The notes under the pieces are model-generated. The model did not search any database, had not been told where the DNA came from, and worked only from the letters and a program-made list of their open reading frames with translations. 64,000 nt of DNA from positions 2,170,001-2,234,000 of the forward strand of contig NZ_CP135922.1 in the NCBI RefSeq assembly GCF_032399705.1, given 5' to 3'. Positions 43,435 to 52,873 of this stretch are shown here, piece after piece (position 1 is the stretch's first letter; each line of letters starts with the position of its first letter). Origin of the DNA: Paenibacillus sp. BIC5C1 (GTDB lineage Bacteria; Bacillota; Bacilli; Paenibacillales; Paenibacillaceae). A program made the translations under genes and the position numbers.

Positions 43435-45054
43435 TTAATGGTTGCTTAGACCGTGAGCTGGAATATTGACTACATCAGGCTCGTCCTGCAATTTTTCCTG
43501 AAGAAGGGCATAACGGAAACTGTGTACGAGAGCTTCCCAGCTCGCTTCAATCACGTTCTCGGATACACCGACCGTATTCCATGTGTTTTCTGTGTTTTTG
43601 GATTCAATTAATACACGAACTTTCGCGGCAGTAGCATCTTTTTCATCCAGAACACGTACTTTATAGTCGGACAGATGCATGTTGGCAAGGGAAGGGAAGT
43701 ATTGCACAAGTGCTTTCCGAAGTGCGTTATCCAGTGCGTTGACCGGACCATTGCCTTCAGCTGCGGTATACGCACTTGTTCCGCCTACGTTAAGTTTAAC
43801 AAAGGCTTCCGAAACAACAGACTTTCCAGCCGCTTTTTCAACAAGCATCTTGAACGATTCAAAGGTAAACAATTCTTTCATGTCACCGTTGGCTTCTCGG
43901 ATCAACAATTCAAGAGAGGCATCGGCGCCTTCGAACTGATAACCCTGATGTTCCAGATCTTTGATTTTCTCAATGATCTGACGTGAGTTGGCACTGCTTG
44001 GATCAAATTCAAGACCCAGTTCCTGTGCTTTGGACACAATGTTACTTTGTCCGGCCAGTTCGGAGACGAGCACACGTTGTTTATTACCAACCAACTCAGG
44101 AACGATGTGTTCGTAGGTCCGGGAATCACGAAGGATGGCAGAGACGTGAATACCGCCCTTGTGAGCGAAAGCAGCATTTCCGACATAAGGCTGGTTGATT
44201 GGCATATTTACGTTGGCAATCTCACTAACATAACGGGCAACATTCGTGAGCTGTCTCATCGAATCCTCAGAAACGCATTCATATCCAAGCTTCAGTTGCA
44301 GGTTAGGGATAATCGAAGCCAGATTGGCGTTGCCACATCGCTCTCCATACCCGTTCATTGTACCTTGAACCTGTCTGGCACCAGCTTGTACTGCGCTTAA
44401 GGTATTGGCTACAGCAAGTTCACAGTCATTATGTGTATGAATGCCCAGATGGGCTTGCGGAAGCCGTCCAGCGAGTTTAGATACGATCTCGTACACTTCA
44501 TGCGGCATCGTTCCACCGTTGGTGTCACACATCACAAGCCAGTCTGCTCCAGCTTCATGGGCTTTGGTCAATACAGCCTGTGCATATTCTGGATTGTGCT
44601 TAAATCCATCGAAGAAATGCTCTGCATCAAAAATGACTTCCATACTGTTTTGTTTCAGATAAGCAATGGAGTCGTAGATCATGGACAGGTTTTCTTCCAA
44701 AGTGGTCTGCAAAGCAGTGTGCACGTGGAAATCCCACGACTTGCCTACCAGAGTCGCTGCCTGAGCACCGGATTCGATCATGCGCTTCAAGTTGGCATCT
44801 TCACTGGCGATGCTGCCTTTACGACGTGTACTGCCAAAAGCGACAACCTTCGCGTTCAGATTCAGTTCCTTAACTCTTTTGAAAAACTCAATGTCCTTGG
44901 TGTTGCTGCCTGGAATTCCGCCTTCAATATAATGAGCACCCAGGTCATCGAGCTTCTTGGCAATTTTGAGCTTGTCATCTGCCGATAAGCTGACTCCCTC
45001 CCCTTGTGTGCCGTCACGTAAAGTCGTATCGAAGATGGAGATGGCCTTTGACAT
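43435..45054 (-). CDS. cimA: (R)-citramalate synthase
   Basis: 539 residues. The HMGL-like TIM barrel has FDTTLRDGTQGEG, VMCDTNGG and LGIHTHNDCELA with metal ligands. The C-terminal regulatory LeuA-type domain (about 400-530) matches LeuA/CimA. The sequence EGVSLSADDKLKIAKKLDDLG fits the CimA subfamily and not LeuA. It condenses pyruvate and acetyl-CoA to citramalate for isoleucine synthesis without threonine. AAAGGAGG precedes the ATG. A possible TATAAT lies near 45218 on the minus strand. No T-box leader seen. Confidence 0.92.
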   Translation of the reverse strand: MSKAISIFDTTLRDGTQGEGVSLSADDKLKIAKKLDDLGAHYIEGGIPGSNTKDIEFFKRVKELNLNAKVVAFGSTRRKGSIASEDANLKRMIESGAQAATLVGKSWDFHVHTALQTTLEENLSMIYDSIAYLKQNSMEVIFDAEHFFDGFKHNPEYAQAVLTKAHEAGADWLVMCDTNGGTMPHEVYEIVSKLAGRLPQAHLGIHTHNDCELAVANTLSAVQAGARQVQGTMNGYGERCGNANLASIIPNLQLKLGYECVSEDSMRQLTNVARYVSEIANVNMPINQPYVGNAAFAHKGGIHVSAILRDSRTYEHIVPELVGNKQRVLVSELAGQSNIVSKAQELGLEFDPSSANSRQIIEKIKDLEHQGYQFEGADASLELLIREANGDMKELFTFESFKMLVEKAAGKSVVSEAFVKLNVGGTSAYTAAEGNGPVNALDNALRKALVQYFPSLANMHLSDYKVRVLDEKDATAAKVRVLIESKNTENTWNTVGVSENVIEASWEALVHSFRYALLQEKLQDEPDVVNIPAHGLSNH

Positions 45055-45397
45055 GAAGATCCTCCTTTAAGATGAAGCGCTTTTTTGGAAAGTTTAATGG
45101 TGTGTTTAAAAAACATATTAGAATGTTGGTGACGAATCCTTCGATTCTGTACCGCTACACTGTATTAAATTCAAAGTGTAGATTTGTCCTAAAATCGTGA
45201 ATTTGTATAATTAATTATTATAGCACCATTATCGCCAAATGCTACATCGAATTCACCATTTGGTGTAACAAATGATGGATTGTAGAGTAAAGTGAGCTGT
45301 AAACGTAGTCTTGTAATATGTTATGCTTCATCTAAATACAAGTATTCCAGGATCGAACATGGCTTCAAATTTTGTCTTTATAAATGGAGGGGAAAGA
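45055..45397. other. Intergenic region upstream of cimA
   Basis: AT-rich, 343 bases. On the minus strand a TATAAT near 45218 may be the cimA -10, and CACCA-AA-TGGTG forms a short inverted repeat further upstream. No T-box or other riboswitch signature was recognised. It also holds the start region of the plus-strand 35-residue gene. Confidence 0.35.
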
Positions 45398-45505
45398 ATG
45401 AGCTTTGTTTGGGAGAATATAATTATTTCACTCATTATAATCGCTATTATCGTTGTTGCCGTGTGGGGTATCATTCGATCGATCGTAAAGGCTCTCCGAA
45501 AATAA
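45398..45505 (+). CDS. 35-residue single-span membrane peptide
   Basis: ATG at 45398 with GGAGGGG six bases upstream. The peptide is MSFVWENIII, a continuous Ile/Val/Leu helix, then a basic end (RSIVKALRK). The positive C-terminus predicts N-outside, C-inside. The strong ribosome-binding site and clean helix suggest a real small protein. Function unknown. Confidence 0.55.
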   Translation: MSFVWENIIISLIIIAIIVVAVWGIIRSIVKALRK

Positions 45506-45537
45506 GGCGACATAAATGATTTTTACATAAGGGATTT

Positions 45538-45546
45538 TGATATAAT
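45538..45546 (+). promoter_or_regulatory. Extended -10 promoter of dinB
   Basis: TGA-TATAAT extended -10 box 55 bases before the dinB start. No LexA box of the CGAACnnnnGTTCG type was found nearby. Confidence 0.5.
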
Positions 45547-45600
45547 AGAGTAGAGATAACATTTAACGGAATTGTGTATACGAAAGGGCGGTGGTGGATC

Positions 45601-46905
45601 ATGTCTTCAGACCAGACGCATAACAACATAAATGTAGATCGATATTATCCTACCGCCGGTCGAGTGATTTTGCATGTCGATATGAATGCTTTTTATTGCT
45701 CTGTACATGAAGCCGAGGAACCGGAATTATATAGAGGAAAAGCGACGGCCGTTGCTGGCAGTAGTGAAGTGCGCAAAGGTGTCATAGTAACTTGTTCATA
45801 CACAGCTCGAAGAAGAGGTATTTCTACAGGCATGGTTGTTCATCAAGCATTGAAGAAATGTCCTGACTTAATTGTGATTCGTCCGGATTTTCATTTATAT
45901 CGTCGGTATTCGAAAGAATTCATGAAAATAGCTTACAGTTATACACCGCTGCTTGAAGCGACCTCAATCGATGAGTGTTATCTCGATATTACGGGGTCCA
46001 GACAGTTCGGTACACCGCTGGAAATTGCGGAAAGTATTCAGAATAGAATCCGGGATGAGCTGGGAATGCCTTGTTCAATCGGAATTGCCCCAAACAAACT
46101 GCTTGCCAAAATGGCTTCTGATTTGAAAAAACCTAATGGCATTTCGATTTTGAGGATGAGGGATGTACCTCAAATATTGTGGCATAGACCTTGTAACGAG
46201 ATGTTTGGGATCGGCAAAAAGACAGCGGAAAAGCTGAAGAAACTGGGTATTGAAACCATAGGACAGCTGGCCAAATCAGACGAACGGATGTTAACCGATG
46301 TGTTTGGAATTAATGGCTCCTGGTTAAAAAATTCAGCAAACGGCATTAATGATTCAGCAGTTCAGGCTGAACGTGAAGCGAACAAATCGATTGGACACAC
46401 GACAACATTACCTGCGGATATATCTGAAATGGATGATGTACATCGGGTGTTACTGAATATAAGTGACCAGGTTGCAAGACGATTGCGCAAACACGAAATG
46501 CTCAGTCAAGGCATTCAGATTACGATTCGTACACCGGATATGAAGACAATTACGAGATCGCGGATGATGGAGGTGCCTACTGAAGATTCCTCGATCATAT
46601 ACCGGGAGGCCTGTGCTTTATTTGCAAAACATTGGGGCGGCGGGAAGCCTGTTCGTATGTTGGGTGTGACCCTTCAAACCCTAATTCCACGTGAGGAGTC
46701 GGCGATACAGCTTGATCTGTTTGAATATGAGCAGAAGCCGAAGAAGGAAAATCTGATTCGCATCATGGATCAGTTACGTGACAAATTTGGCGAAAATGCT
46801 GTCGTTACTGCTGGCATGCTGGGGGATGATCCTTCCGTATTACTGCGCAATCATAAAGTCCGAGGAACATCGCTGCAAAAAGATAATTTGCAAAGTCTCG
46901 ATTAA
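45601..46905 (+). CDS. dinB: DNA polymerase IV (Y-family, DinB)
   Basis: About 434 residues from the ATG at 45601. Y-family motifs: LHVDMNAFYCSVHEAEEPEL with the catalytic Asp, SYTARRRGI, and TSIDECYLDITG with the catalytic Asp-Glu pair. SIGIAPNKLLAKMASDLKKP (in parts) and the helix-hairpin-helix FGIGKKTAEKLKKLGI follow, then the little-finger domain. IQLDLF near residue 380 fits a beta-clamp binding motif. It is an error-prone translesion polymerase. Tyr sits at the steric-gate position (FY). Confidence 0.95.
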   Translation: MSSDQTHNNINVDRYYPTAGRVILHVDMNAFYCSVHEAEEPELYRGKATAVAGSSEVRKGVIVTCSYTARRRGISTGMVVHQALKKCPDLIVIRPDFHLYRRYSKEFMKIAYSYTPLLEATSIDECYLDITGSRQFGTPLEIAESIQNRIRDELGMPCSIGIAPNKLLAKMASDLKKPNGISILRMRDVPQILWHRPCNEMFGIGKKTAEKLKKLGIETIGQLAKSDERMLTDVFGINGSWLKNSANGINDSAVQAEREANKSIGHTTTLPADISEMDDVHRVLLNISDQVARRLRKHEMLSQGIQITIRTPDMKTITRSRMMEVPTEDSSIIYREACALFAKHWGGGKPVRMLGVTLQTLIPREESAIQLDLFEYEQKPKKENLIRIMDQLRDKFGENAVVTAGMLGDDPSVLLRNHKVRGTSLQKDNLQSLD

Positions 46906-47009
46906 ATAGGGCATAATGGAGTCTTGAGGCTGTTAAAATTATTTGTAATAACTCTTACTTTGTATTAATATGTTTCTAGATAAAAATACTGTACGTTTTT
47001 GAATAATAG

Positions 47010-47267
<258 letters not shown>

Positions 47268-47287
47268 TTCCTTTCATATGAACATAC

Positions 47288-47333
47288 AAAAGCACATTCT
47301 TCTGTCTTTGGGACAGTGGGGTGTGCTTTTTTT
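47288..47333 (+). terminator. Terminator of the ferredoxin gene
   Basis: AAAGCACA...TGTGCTTT stem with inner CTGTC/GACAG pairing and seven T. Confidence 0.88.
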
Positions 47334-47438
47334 GTCGAATATTGAGGTTTAGATCCGGGTACTCAAGTCCTATGGATTTCTTGTCATCATTTGCCGATAT
47401 ATATATAAACGGAAAAAGGCGAAATGATGGAGGATCGG

Positions 47439-48878
47439 ATGCAAAATACTCACCTACGAACATATGTAAAGAAACATCCCGATAATAAAATGGCCTGGTA
47501 TTTACTCGGTAAGGAATATTTGGCTGAAGGGCAGGAAGCCAAAGCGAACTATTGTTTTCAACAGGCGGGTGAAGTCTACGAGGCTTTCGAGCGAAGCAAG
47601 GCACCGGCAGATATATGGGTGGATTATCAGGAGAAGCTGGTTGAGATGGCTGAGCAAAAGGAGAAAAAACATCGTGTTCGCAAGATGTGGCTCACCCTGC
47701 TGATGCTGCTTGTACTGGCAGGATTACCACCTGCGGATGCTCCTGGTTTCAATCGTGATGCAGCCGAGGCTTTGGCTTCAGCTTTGGAATCGACGGACGA
47801 TTCCATGGATAACGAGTCAGGGAATAACCCGAAGGGAGACTTGGCTCTTGTTGCAAACTCCAATGTGTTTACAGCTGGAGCATTCGGTGGAGGCAACCAG
47901 GGGGAGGCTGCACTTGCAGCTGCATGGTCGGGTTCTGGTGCGAAAGTGCAGACATCGGCTGTGCTTGGAATGGAGGTCGCAGATAACTGGACATTATGGA
48001 AGCGAAACATGGAGGTGAAATATATCGTTCAGACGAACAGCAGTGGCAAATTAACGGCACAGAGTTATGATGCCAAACAGTGTAACTGTGAACCACCGGA
48101 AGTATCACCGGAGATCAAACGCCTGGCACAAGCCTGGACAGTCAAACAGGAATCCGCGGCAGCTCTGTCGAGTGCAATGATTACATATAAGAAACGAAAC
48201 GGAAACTGGCCGAAAAGTGTTGCGCAACTTGCCCAGCCATTTCCAAATAATATTCTGGGTGAAACTGCACCTGGCATGACCGGGATGTTTCCGGCACTAC
48301 TAGCCATGCATCAACAAGGGCAAATGGGAATAGGAAAAAACACAGCTAAGGGAACACATGAAGGTTCAGATTTGCCGGAAGGCAAAAACGCTGCATTTGT
48401 GGATACGTTAGGCGGAAAGCCTTTTTTGCAGGATCGGCTTGAGATCATCGTGGACAAGAGCAGACACAAGCTTGCACTGATTAGTGGCGACACCATTATT
48501 CGAAATTACGAGGTGGGGCTTGGGGGAGATCGCACTCCAGAGGGTTCGTTTGTCATTTCAGACAAAGTTGTAAATCCCAATGGTCGTTCCAATGGCGAAT
48601 TTGGAAGTAGGGGCATGCAGCTATCGGACACGAATTATGCCATCCATGGGACCAACGAGCCAAACAGTATCGGGCTGGATGAATCCCTTGGATGTGTGAG
48701 AATGAATACTGAAGATGTGGAAGAGCTATTTGCTCTTGCTCCTCAGGGAACTCCGGTACGCATCGGGAAAGATCTGCTGCCAGAGCCAGCTATGGTTCCA
48801 GAAGCGAAGGATCGCTACCGGTACACACTTGTTCCCAAGCAAAATAATCCGAATAAGACGTATCATTGGTTGAATTAA
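47439..48878 (+). CDS. L,D-transpeptidase (YkuD domain) with N-terminal TPR-like segment
   Basis: About 479 residues from the ATG at 47439, five bases after GGAGG; a longer ATG form starts at 47424. An N-terminal TPR-like helix pair (MAWYLLGKEYLAEGQEAKANYCF) and one membrane helix (about 82-96) come first, then a long region. The C-terminal YkuD domain (about 340-460) has YAIHGTNEPNSIGLDESLGCVRM, with catalytic His and Cys (SxGC). It cross-links peptidoglycan peptides 3-3 outside the membrane. The intracellular TPR-like part is unusual and may bind a partner. Confidence 0.92.
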   Translation: MQNTHLRTYVKKHPDNKMAWYLLGKEYLAEGQEAKANYCFQQAGEVYEAFERSKAPADIWVDYQEKLVEMAEQKEKKHRVRKMWLTLLMLLVLAGLPPADAPGFNRDAAEALASALESTDDSMDNESGNNPKGDLALVANSNVFTAGAFGGGNQGEAALAAAWSGSGAKVQTSAVLGMEVADNWTLWKRNMEVKYIVQTNSSGKLTAQSYDAKQCNCEPPEVSPEIKRLAQAWTVKQESAAALSSAMITYKKRNGNWPKSVAQLAQPFPNNILGETAPGMTGMFPALLAMHQQGQMGIGKNTAKGTHEGSDLPEGKNAAFVDTLGGKPFLQDRLEIIVDKSRHKLALISGDTIIRNYEVGLGGDRTPEGSFVISDKVVNPNGRSNGEFGSRGMQLSDTNYAIHGTNEPNSIGLDESLGCVRMNTEDVEELFALAPQGTPVRIGKDLLPEPAMVPEAKDRYRYTLVPKQNNPNKTYHWLN

Positions 48879-48964
48879 ACGATAAACCAAATGATTCAGA
48901 CCGAAGAGAACGTAAAATCCGTGCTGGATTGGTATGTAGATGCAGAAACAGTCGATTGAATCAT

Positions 48965-49102
48965 TTACAGGTTGGCGATAATAATAAGCGCACCAATGAT
49001 AATGATCAGTCCACCGACGCTGGCTGCGGTCCAGATAATGGCTTTCCGGTTGACTTCATCTTTCTTTTGCTGCAAAGTAGGTGGTTTGCGTTTGGGAGCC
49101 AT
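48965..49102 (-). CDS. 45-residue single-span membrane peptide
   Basis: Too short for normal gene calling. ATG at 49102, seven bases after AGGAGG. MAPKRKPPTLQQKKDEV is a basic/amphipathic start, followed by NRKAIIWTAASVGG and an all-Ile/Leu helix to ANL. It looks like a real tail-anchored-type small protein, with the basic N-terminus probably inside. Function unknown. Confidence 0.6.
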   Translation of the reverse strand: MAPKRKPPTLQQKKDEVNRKAIIWTAASVGGLIIIIGALIIIANL

Positions 49103-49357
49103 GGGCTGTTCCTCCTTCATGGAATAAGGCTATATAGATGTAGCCATGCTCCCATTGTAAAGAATTCAACTCGCCATTTCCAGTAGGCGGGTGGATTTCT
49201 TGTGAGCATTTTGCATAATAGGATTCCTTCTGTCTATGCTCAAACTACTTTCCTTTTGAAGAAGAAACGGATAGACTTGTGTATAGAGTGTTTTTTTACA
49301 TATGAAAAAGACGGAAAGCATTTTTTCAGCGTACCGGACCAGAACGGAGTGAGTGAT
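49103..49357. other. Intergenic region between the small peptide gene and pyrD
   Basis: 255 bases. The pyrD frame is open through most of it but without a site before 49340. No PyrR attenuator, T-box or strong terminator recognised. Confidence 0.35.
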
Positions 49358-50455
49358 TTGTTATACAGAAGTCTTGCTAAACCTTTGTTGTTCAAAATGG
49401 ACCCTGAGCAGGCCCATCATCTAATTATCGGTGGCCTCAGTGGAATGGGGAGTATTCGCCCGGTTCCTTCCGGTTTGCGTGTCATGTATGGCGTGCGTGA
49501 AACATCGGATCTGGCTGTGGATATGTTTGGATGTCATTTCCCTACACCTGTAGGACTTGCGGCTGGTTTGGATAAAAACGGACAGGCTGTAACGGGCTTT
49601 TCTTCCATCGGGTTTGGCTTCATGGAAGTGGGCACAGTCACACCGCTTGCACAGCCAGGTAACGACCAGCCAAGGTTATTCCGCCTGCCTCCCGATGAGG
49701 CATTGGTGAACCGGATGGGCTTCAATAACCTTGGAGCCGAAGCGATGGCGGGTGAATTGGCACGCCTCACAGAGCGCCGTATTCCAGTGGCCGTAAATAT
49801 AGGTAAAAATAAGGCGACACCGAATGAAGAAGCGCATTTGGATTATGCGAAATGCATTCGGGCGCTATACGATTATGCGGACCTGTTTGTGGTGAATATC
49901 AGTTCACCAAATACACCGGATTTGCGTAATCTGCAACATGGGAATGAATTGAAGGAATTGCTTGCTGCAGTGATGGATGAGATGGAGACACAGCGCAAAA
50001 GAGCGGGTGGTTCCGTTAAGTCGGTCTTGGTCAAAATCGCACCTGATGTGAATGACCAGGAGCTTGAATATATGGTGAGCACCATTGCAGATAGTGGAGT
50101 TGCCGGAATCATCGCAACAAATACCACGATTAGCCGGGAAGGTCTGTCCCATCAGCATGCCAAAGAGACAGGCGGACTAAGTGGCAAGCCGCTGCGTGAC
50201 CGTTCAACGGAAATCATTCGCCAAATTTATCGCCAGACCGAAGGCAAACTGCCAATCATCGGATCGGGGGGCATTTTCACAAGTGAAGATGCTTACGAAA
50301 AGATTAAAGCAGGTGCCAGCCTGGTGGAAATATATACGGCATTGATCTATGAAGGACCTGAAGTGAACCGGCGCATTCATGCCGGACTGCGTGAATTGCT
50401 GCGCAAAGACGGTTATAGTCATATTTCGGAAGCTGTCGGTGCGGAGCATCGTTAA
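49358..50455 (+). CDS. pyrD: Dihydroorotate dehydrogenase (quinone), class 2
   Basis: About 365 residues from the TTG at 49358, eight bases after GGAG. Class 2 features: an N-terminal amphipathic helix (YRSLAKPLLFKMDPEQAHHL), GLAAGLDKNGQAV, and VVNISSPNTPDLRNLQ, where Ser (not Cys) is the catalytic base. VGASLVEIYTALIYEG is replaced here by KAGASLVEIYTAL, which fits. It oxidises dihydroorotate and feeds electrons to the quinone pool in pyrimidine synthesis. Bacillus itself usually has the class 1B PyrD/PyrK pair, so this stand-alone class 2 enzyme is noteworthy. Confidence 0.95.
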   Translation: MLYRSLAKPLLFKMDPEQAHHLIIGGLSGMGSIRPVPSGLRVMYGVRETSDLAVDMFGCHFPTPVGLAAGLDKNGQAVTGFSSIGFGFMEVGTVTPLAQPGNDQPRLFRLPPDEALVNRMGFNNLGAEAMAGELARLTERRIPVAVNIGKNKATPNEEAHLDYAKCIRALYDYADLFVVNISSPNTPDLRNLQHGNELKELLAAVMDEMETQRKRAGGSVKSVLVKIAPDVNDQELEYMVSTIADSGVAGIIATNTTISREGLSHQHAKETGGLSGKPLRDRSTEIIRQIYRQTEGKLPIIGSGGIFTSEDAYEKIKAGASLVEIYTALIYEGPEVNRRIHAGLRELLRKDGYSHISEAVGAEHR

Positions 50456-50590
50456 GCAATGTTTCGGAGTTCCCCGGATTGAAAATTAGAAGCGTGGAAG
50501 AGGGCAATGTCGCACGGGACTCTTCCCCCCGCTTAACATCATGTATAATGGATAAGAACAGGGGAAGCTATAGAGACAGGAGGCATAAGC

Positions 50591-51406
50591 ATGGACGGTA
50601 GAGACTGGGGTACATTTTTACTTCCTTATGAACAAGCGGTAGAGGAATTGAAAGTTAAGTTTAAAACGATGCGGGCGGAGCTTAAGAAAAGGGAAGAATA
50701 CGCCCCGATCGAATTTGTTACCGGTCGTGTCAAAAAAATATCCAGCATTCTGGAGAAATCCAGACGCCTGAATGTGCCGCTTGATCAGGTGGAAACAGGC
50801 ATTGAGGATATTGCAGGTATCCGCATTATGTGCCAGTTTGTGGATGATATTCGGCGGGTAGCCGAGTATATTCGTGGTCGTAAGGATTTGACGGTATTAA
50901 TTGAAAAAGATTATATCACCAATTTCAAAGAGAGCGGCTACCGCAGTTTCCATATGATTATTGAGTATCCTGTTCAGACGGCTCTTGGGCAGAAGAATGT
51001 GCTGGCCGAGATTCAGATTCGGACGCTGGCGATGAACTTCTGGGCCACGATCGAGCACTCCCTAAGCTACAAGTTCCGGGAGAGTCTGCCGGATGATATG
51101 CGTGCACGATTGAAAAAGACGGCGGAAGCCGCTTTTGTACTCGATAATGAGATGTCGGCGATCCGTCTGCAAATTCTGGAGGCGCAAAAGGCCTTTGAAG
51201 ATGACTCCAATATTGTATCAAGAACGTTGAACATCATACATCAATTGTACTTCTACCACCTTGTGAACGAAGCGATAGATGCACAAAAGCGTTTCAATGA
51301 CTGCTGGGAGCGTCATGATATGGAAGGGTTAAAAGACCTTCTGGATGATGTGAAAGCACTTCTGAATGCGGCTAGAAAGGGCGAAAACCCGGATGAGCAG
51401 CTATGA
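50591..51406 (+). CDS. Small alarmone synthetase (RelQ/SasB, GTP pyrophosphokinase family)
   Basis: 271 residues, only a RelA/SpoT synthetase domain, no hydrolase, TGS or ACT. Motifs: YAPIEFVTGRVKKISSILEK (substrate binding), IEDIAGIRIMCQFVDD (catalytic), KESGYRSFHMIIEY and AEIQIRTLAMNFWATIEH (in parts). RelQ-type enzymes are tetramers that make (p)ppGpp under stress, notably in cell-wall stress. CAGGAGG precedes the ATG. It overlaps the DUF309 gene by 14 bases. Confidence 0.94.
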   Translation: MDGRDWGTFLLPYEQAVEELKVKFKTMRAELKKREEYAPIEFVTGRVKKISSILEKSRRLNVPLDQVETGIEDIAGIRIMCQFVDDIRRVAEYIRGRKDLTVLIEKDYITNFKESGYRSFHMIIEYPVQTALGQKNVLAEIQIRTLAMNFWATIEHSLSYKFRESLPDDMRARLKKTAEAAFVLDNEMSAIRLQILEAQKAFEDDSNIVSRTLNIIHQLYFYHLVNEAIDAQKRFNDCWERHDMEGLKDLLDDVKALLNAARKGENPDEQL

Positions 51407-51887
51407 GCCGCTGTATGTTGACTATCTAATCTACTTCAACCGCGATCAGGACTACTTTGAATGCCATGAGGTATTGGAAGAACTGTGGCTTGAACGGGAT
51501 CGGGATTCTCTGTACAAAGGATTGCTGCAGATTGCAGTGGGATTGTATCATTTCAGGAATCATAACCTTCGCGGAGGACGCATGATGTTACAGAGTTCAG
51601 TAGATCTGTTAAAGTCATATCCGGAAACTTCGCGAGGCATTGCCCTTGGGCCGTTGGTGCATGAAGTACAGGAGCTGGTTCATGGGCTTTCGGGTCCTGA
51701 GCCGCAGAATTTTCCTTACAGAGACTTGTATATTCAGATTCAGGATGAGGTGCTTGTACAGGAGGTTCGAGAACGTGCTCTTGAACTGAAGCCTAATGTT
51801 CCCCAACGCCGAAGCCCTACACGTGGACGAATCTATGAAGAGAAGATGAAGGCAATGCAGCAGGAGCAGGGTTTGCAGAGCGAGTAA
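51393..51887 (+). CDS. DUF309 domain protein
   Basis: About 164 residues from the ATG at 51393, which overlaps the alarmone synthetase stop by 14 bases. The family motif is ECHEVLEELWLERDRDSLYKGLLQIAVGLYH (in parts) followed by HNLRGGRMMLQSS. DUF309 is a helical domain with a conserved H-E-x-x-E-x-x-W that may bind metal. A Pro/Arg-rich C-terminal tail follows. Function unknown; the overlap implies translational coupling with the synthetase. Confidence 0.92.
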   Translation: MSSYEPLYVDYLIYFNRDQDYFECHEVLEELWLERDRDSLYKGLLQIAVGLYHFRNHNLRGGRMMLQSSVDLLKSYPETSRGIALGPLVHEVQELVHGLSGPEPQNFPYRDLYIQIQDEVLVQEVRERALELKPNVPQRRSPTRGRIYEEKMKAMQQEQGLQSE

Positions 51888-51948
51888 ACTTGTAAAGGAA
51901 AGTCATCATCCGCTTCATTTATTAACATACTGTCAGACATATGATTTA

Positions 51949-51994
51949 TAAAAAAACACCCCGACTGTTCCTCTAGAGGAATGGGCCGGGGTGT
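51949..51994 (-). terminator. Terminator of the minus-strand thioredoxin gene
   Basis: On the minus strand ACACCCC/GGGGTGT with inner CTCTAGAG pairing and a following T run (plus-strand A run at 51949-51956). It may also end the DUF309 transcript in the other direction. Confidence 0.7.
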
Positions 51995-52102
51995 TCGGTA
52001 TTAAAGGACATCATTAAAAGTTAGGAATAACTCAGGAGCTTGTCCATGCAATGGACAATATAATCCATGCGGGTCCATCAAATCCGCAAAGGGAAGATAC
52101 GA

Positions 52103-52651
52103 TTAGCTTGCTGATGGAGTAGCACTGCCTTTATATTTCTCGAAAAATTGCTTGTAGTCATCCAGGGTATAACCGTTGTCACTGCCATTTTCCTGAAGCC
52201 CGCCAACCATGCGGTCTTTCTCAACACCATCTTGATAATATACCAGAGTTGGTGTGTACTCAATGTTATAATCAGTCCAACCGGAATCGAATTCACGCAG
52301 ATTGAACTGTGGTAGTTGAATGCCTTCCTCATCGACCAGTGGCATCAACTGAGGTGTAGTCGCACGGCAGTGTGAGCAGTCGGAGGCAAAGAAATAGACA
52401 AAGAAGCTGTCTTTGTTATCAATTCTGGCTTTCAGATCGTCAGGCAAAATAATTTGTTGGTAGTTCGGATCGTTCAGCAGTTCGCGTGTTGCAGGATTAA
52501 GCTTGGAGGCGGCGATGCCATAAGCATTCCCCACGGCGTCCATTTGTTTCTTGGATTGCTGGTTCACCAGGACAAGTGCTGCAATCAAAACGACGAAAAT
52601 ACCCAGGAAAATAAGGATCGCAGCGCTTTTCTTTTTCTTCTTGGATTTCAT
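52103..52651 (-). CDS. Membrane-anchored thioredoxin-family protein (CSHC)
   Basis: About 182 residues from the ATG at 52651, eight bases after GGGGG. Basic start (MKSKKKKK), one membrane helix (about 9-28), a linker, then a thioredoxin-fold domain with FFASDCSHCRATTP (CxxC = CSHC) and cis-Pro in YTPTLVYYQDG. CSHC-type sites occur in disulfide reductases/oxidases. It should act outside the membrane. Family call firm; direction of thiol chemistry unknown. Confidence 0.88.
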   Translation of the reverse strand: MKSKKKKKSAAILIFLGIFVVLIAALVLVNQQSKKQMDAVGNAYGIAASKLNPATRELLNDPNYQQIILPDDLKARIDNKDSFFVYFFASDCSHCRATTPQLMPLVDEEGIQLPQFNLREFDSGWTDYNIEYTPTLVYYQDGVEKDRMVGGLQENGSDNGYTLDDYKQFFEKYKGSATPSAS

Positions 52652-52873
52652 TAAGACATCCCCCATCGATCATATCGGAATATAGTTTTGGCAAAAATAC
52701 GGGATGGGATAATATGCATAAACACCCGAATTTTTGCACATCAATCAATCTACTTGCCATTATACTACATTACACGCTGTAGTGGAATAGATACGATATG
52801 ATAGGAAAGCAAAGCTTGGATATGATAAAATAAAACGATATTGCAATCTTACCAAGACAGGATGAGTGGGAAT

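Noticed and set aside
45055..45290. T-box leader before cimA
   Set aside because: No AGGGTGGNACCGCG-type antiterminator or specifier stem is visible on the minus strand.
45505..45600. LexA/SOS box before dinB
   Set aside because: No CGAACnnnnGTTCG-like palindrome; only an extended -10 box is present.
47424..47438. Longer start of the L,D-transpeptidase
   Set aside because: The ATG at 47439 has GGAGG five bases upstream, while 47424 has only a weak site; the five extra residues make no functional difference.
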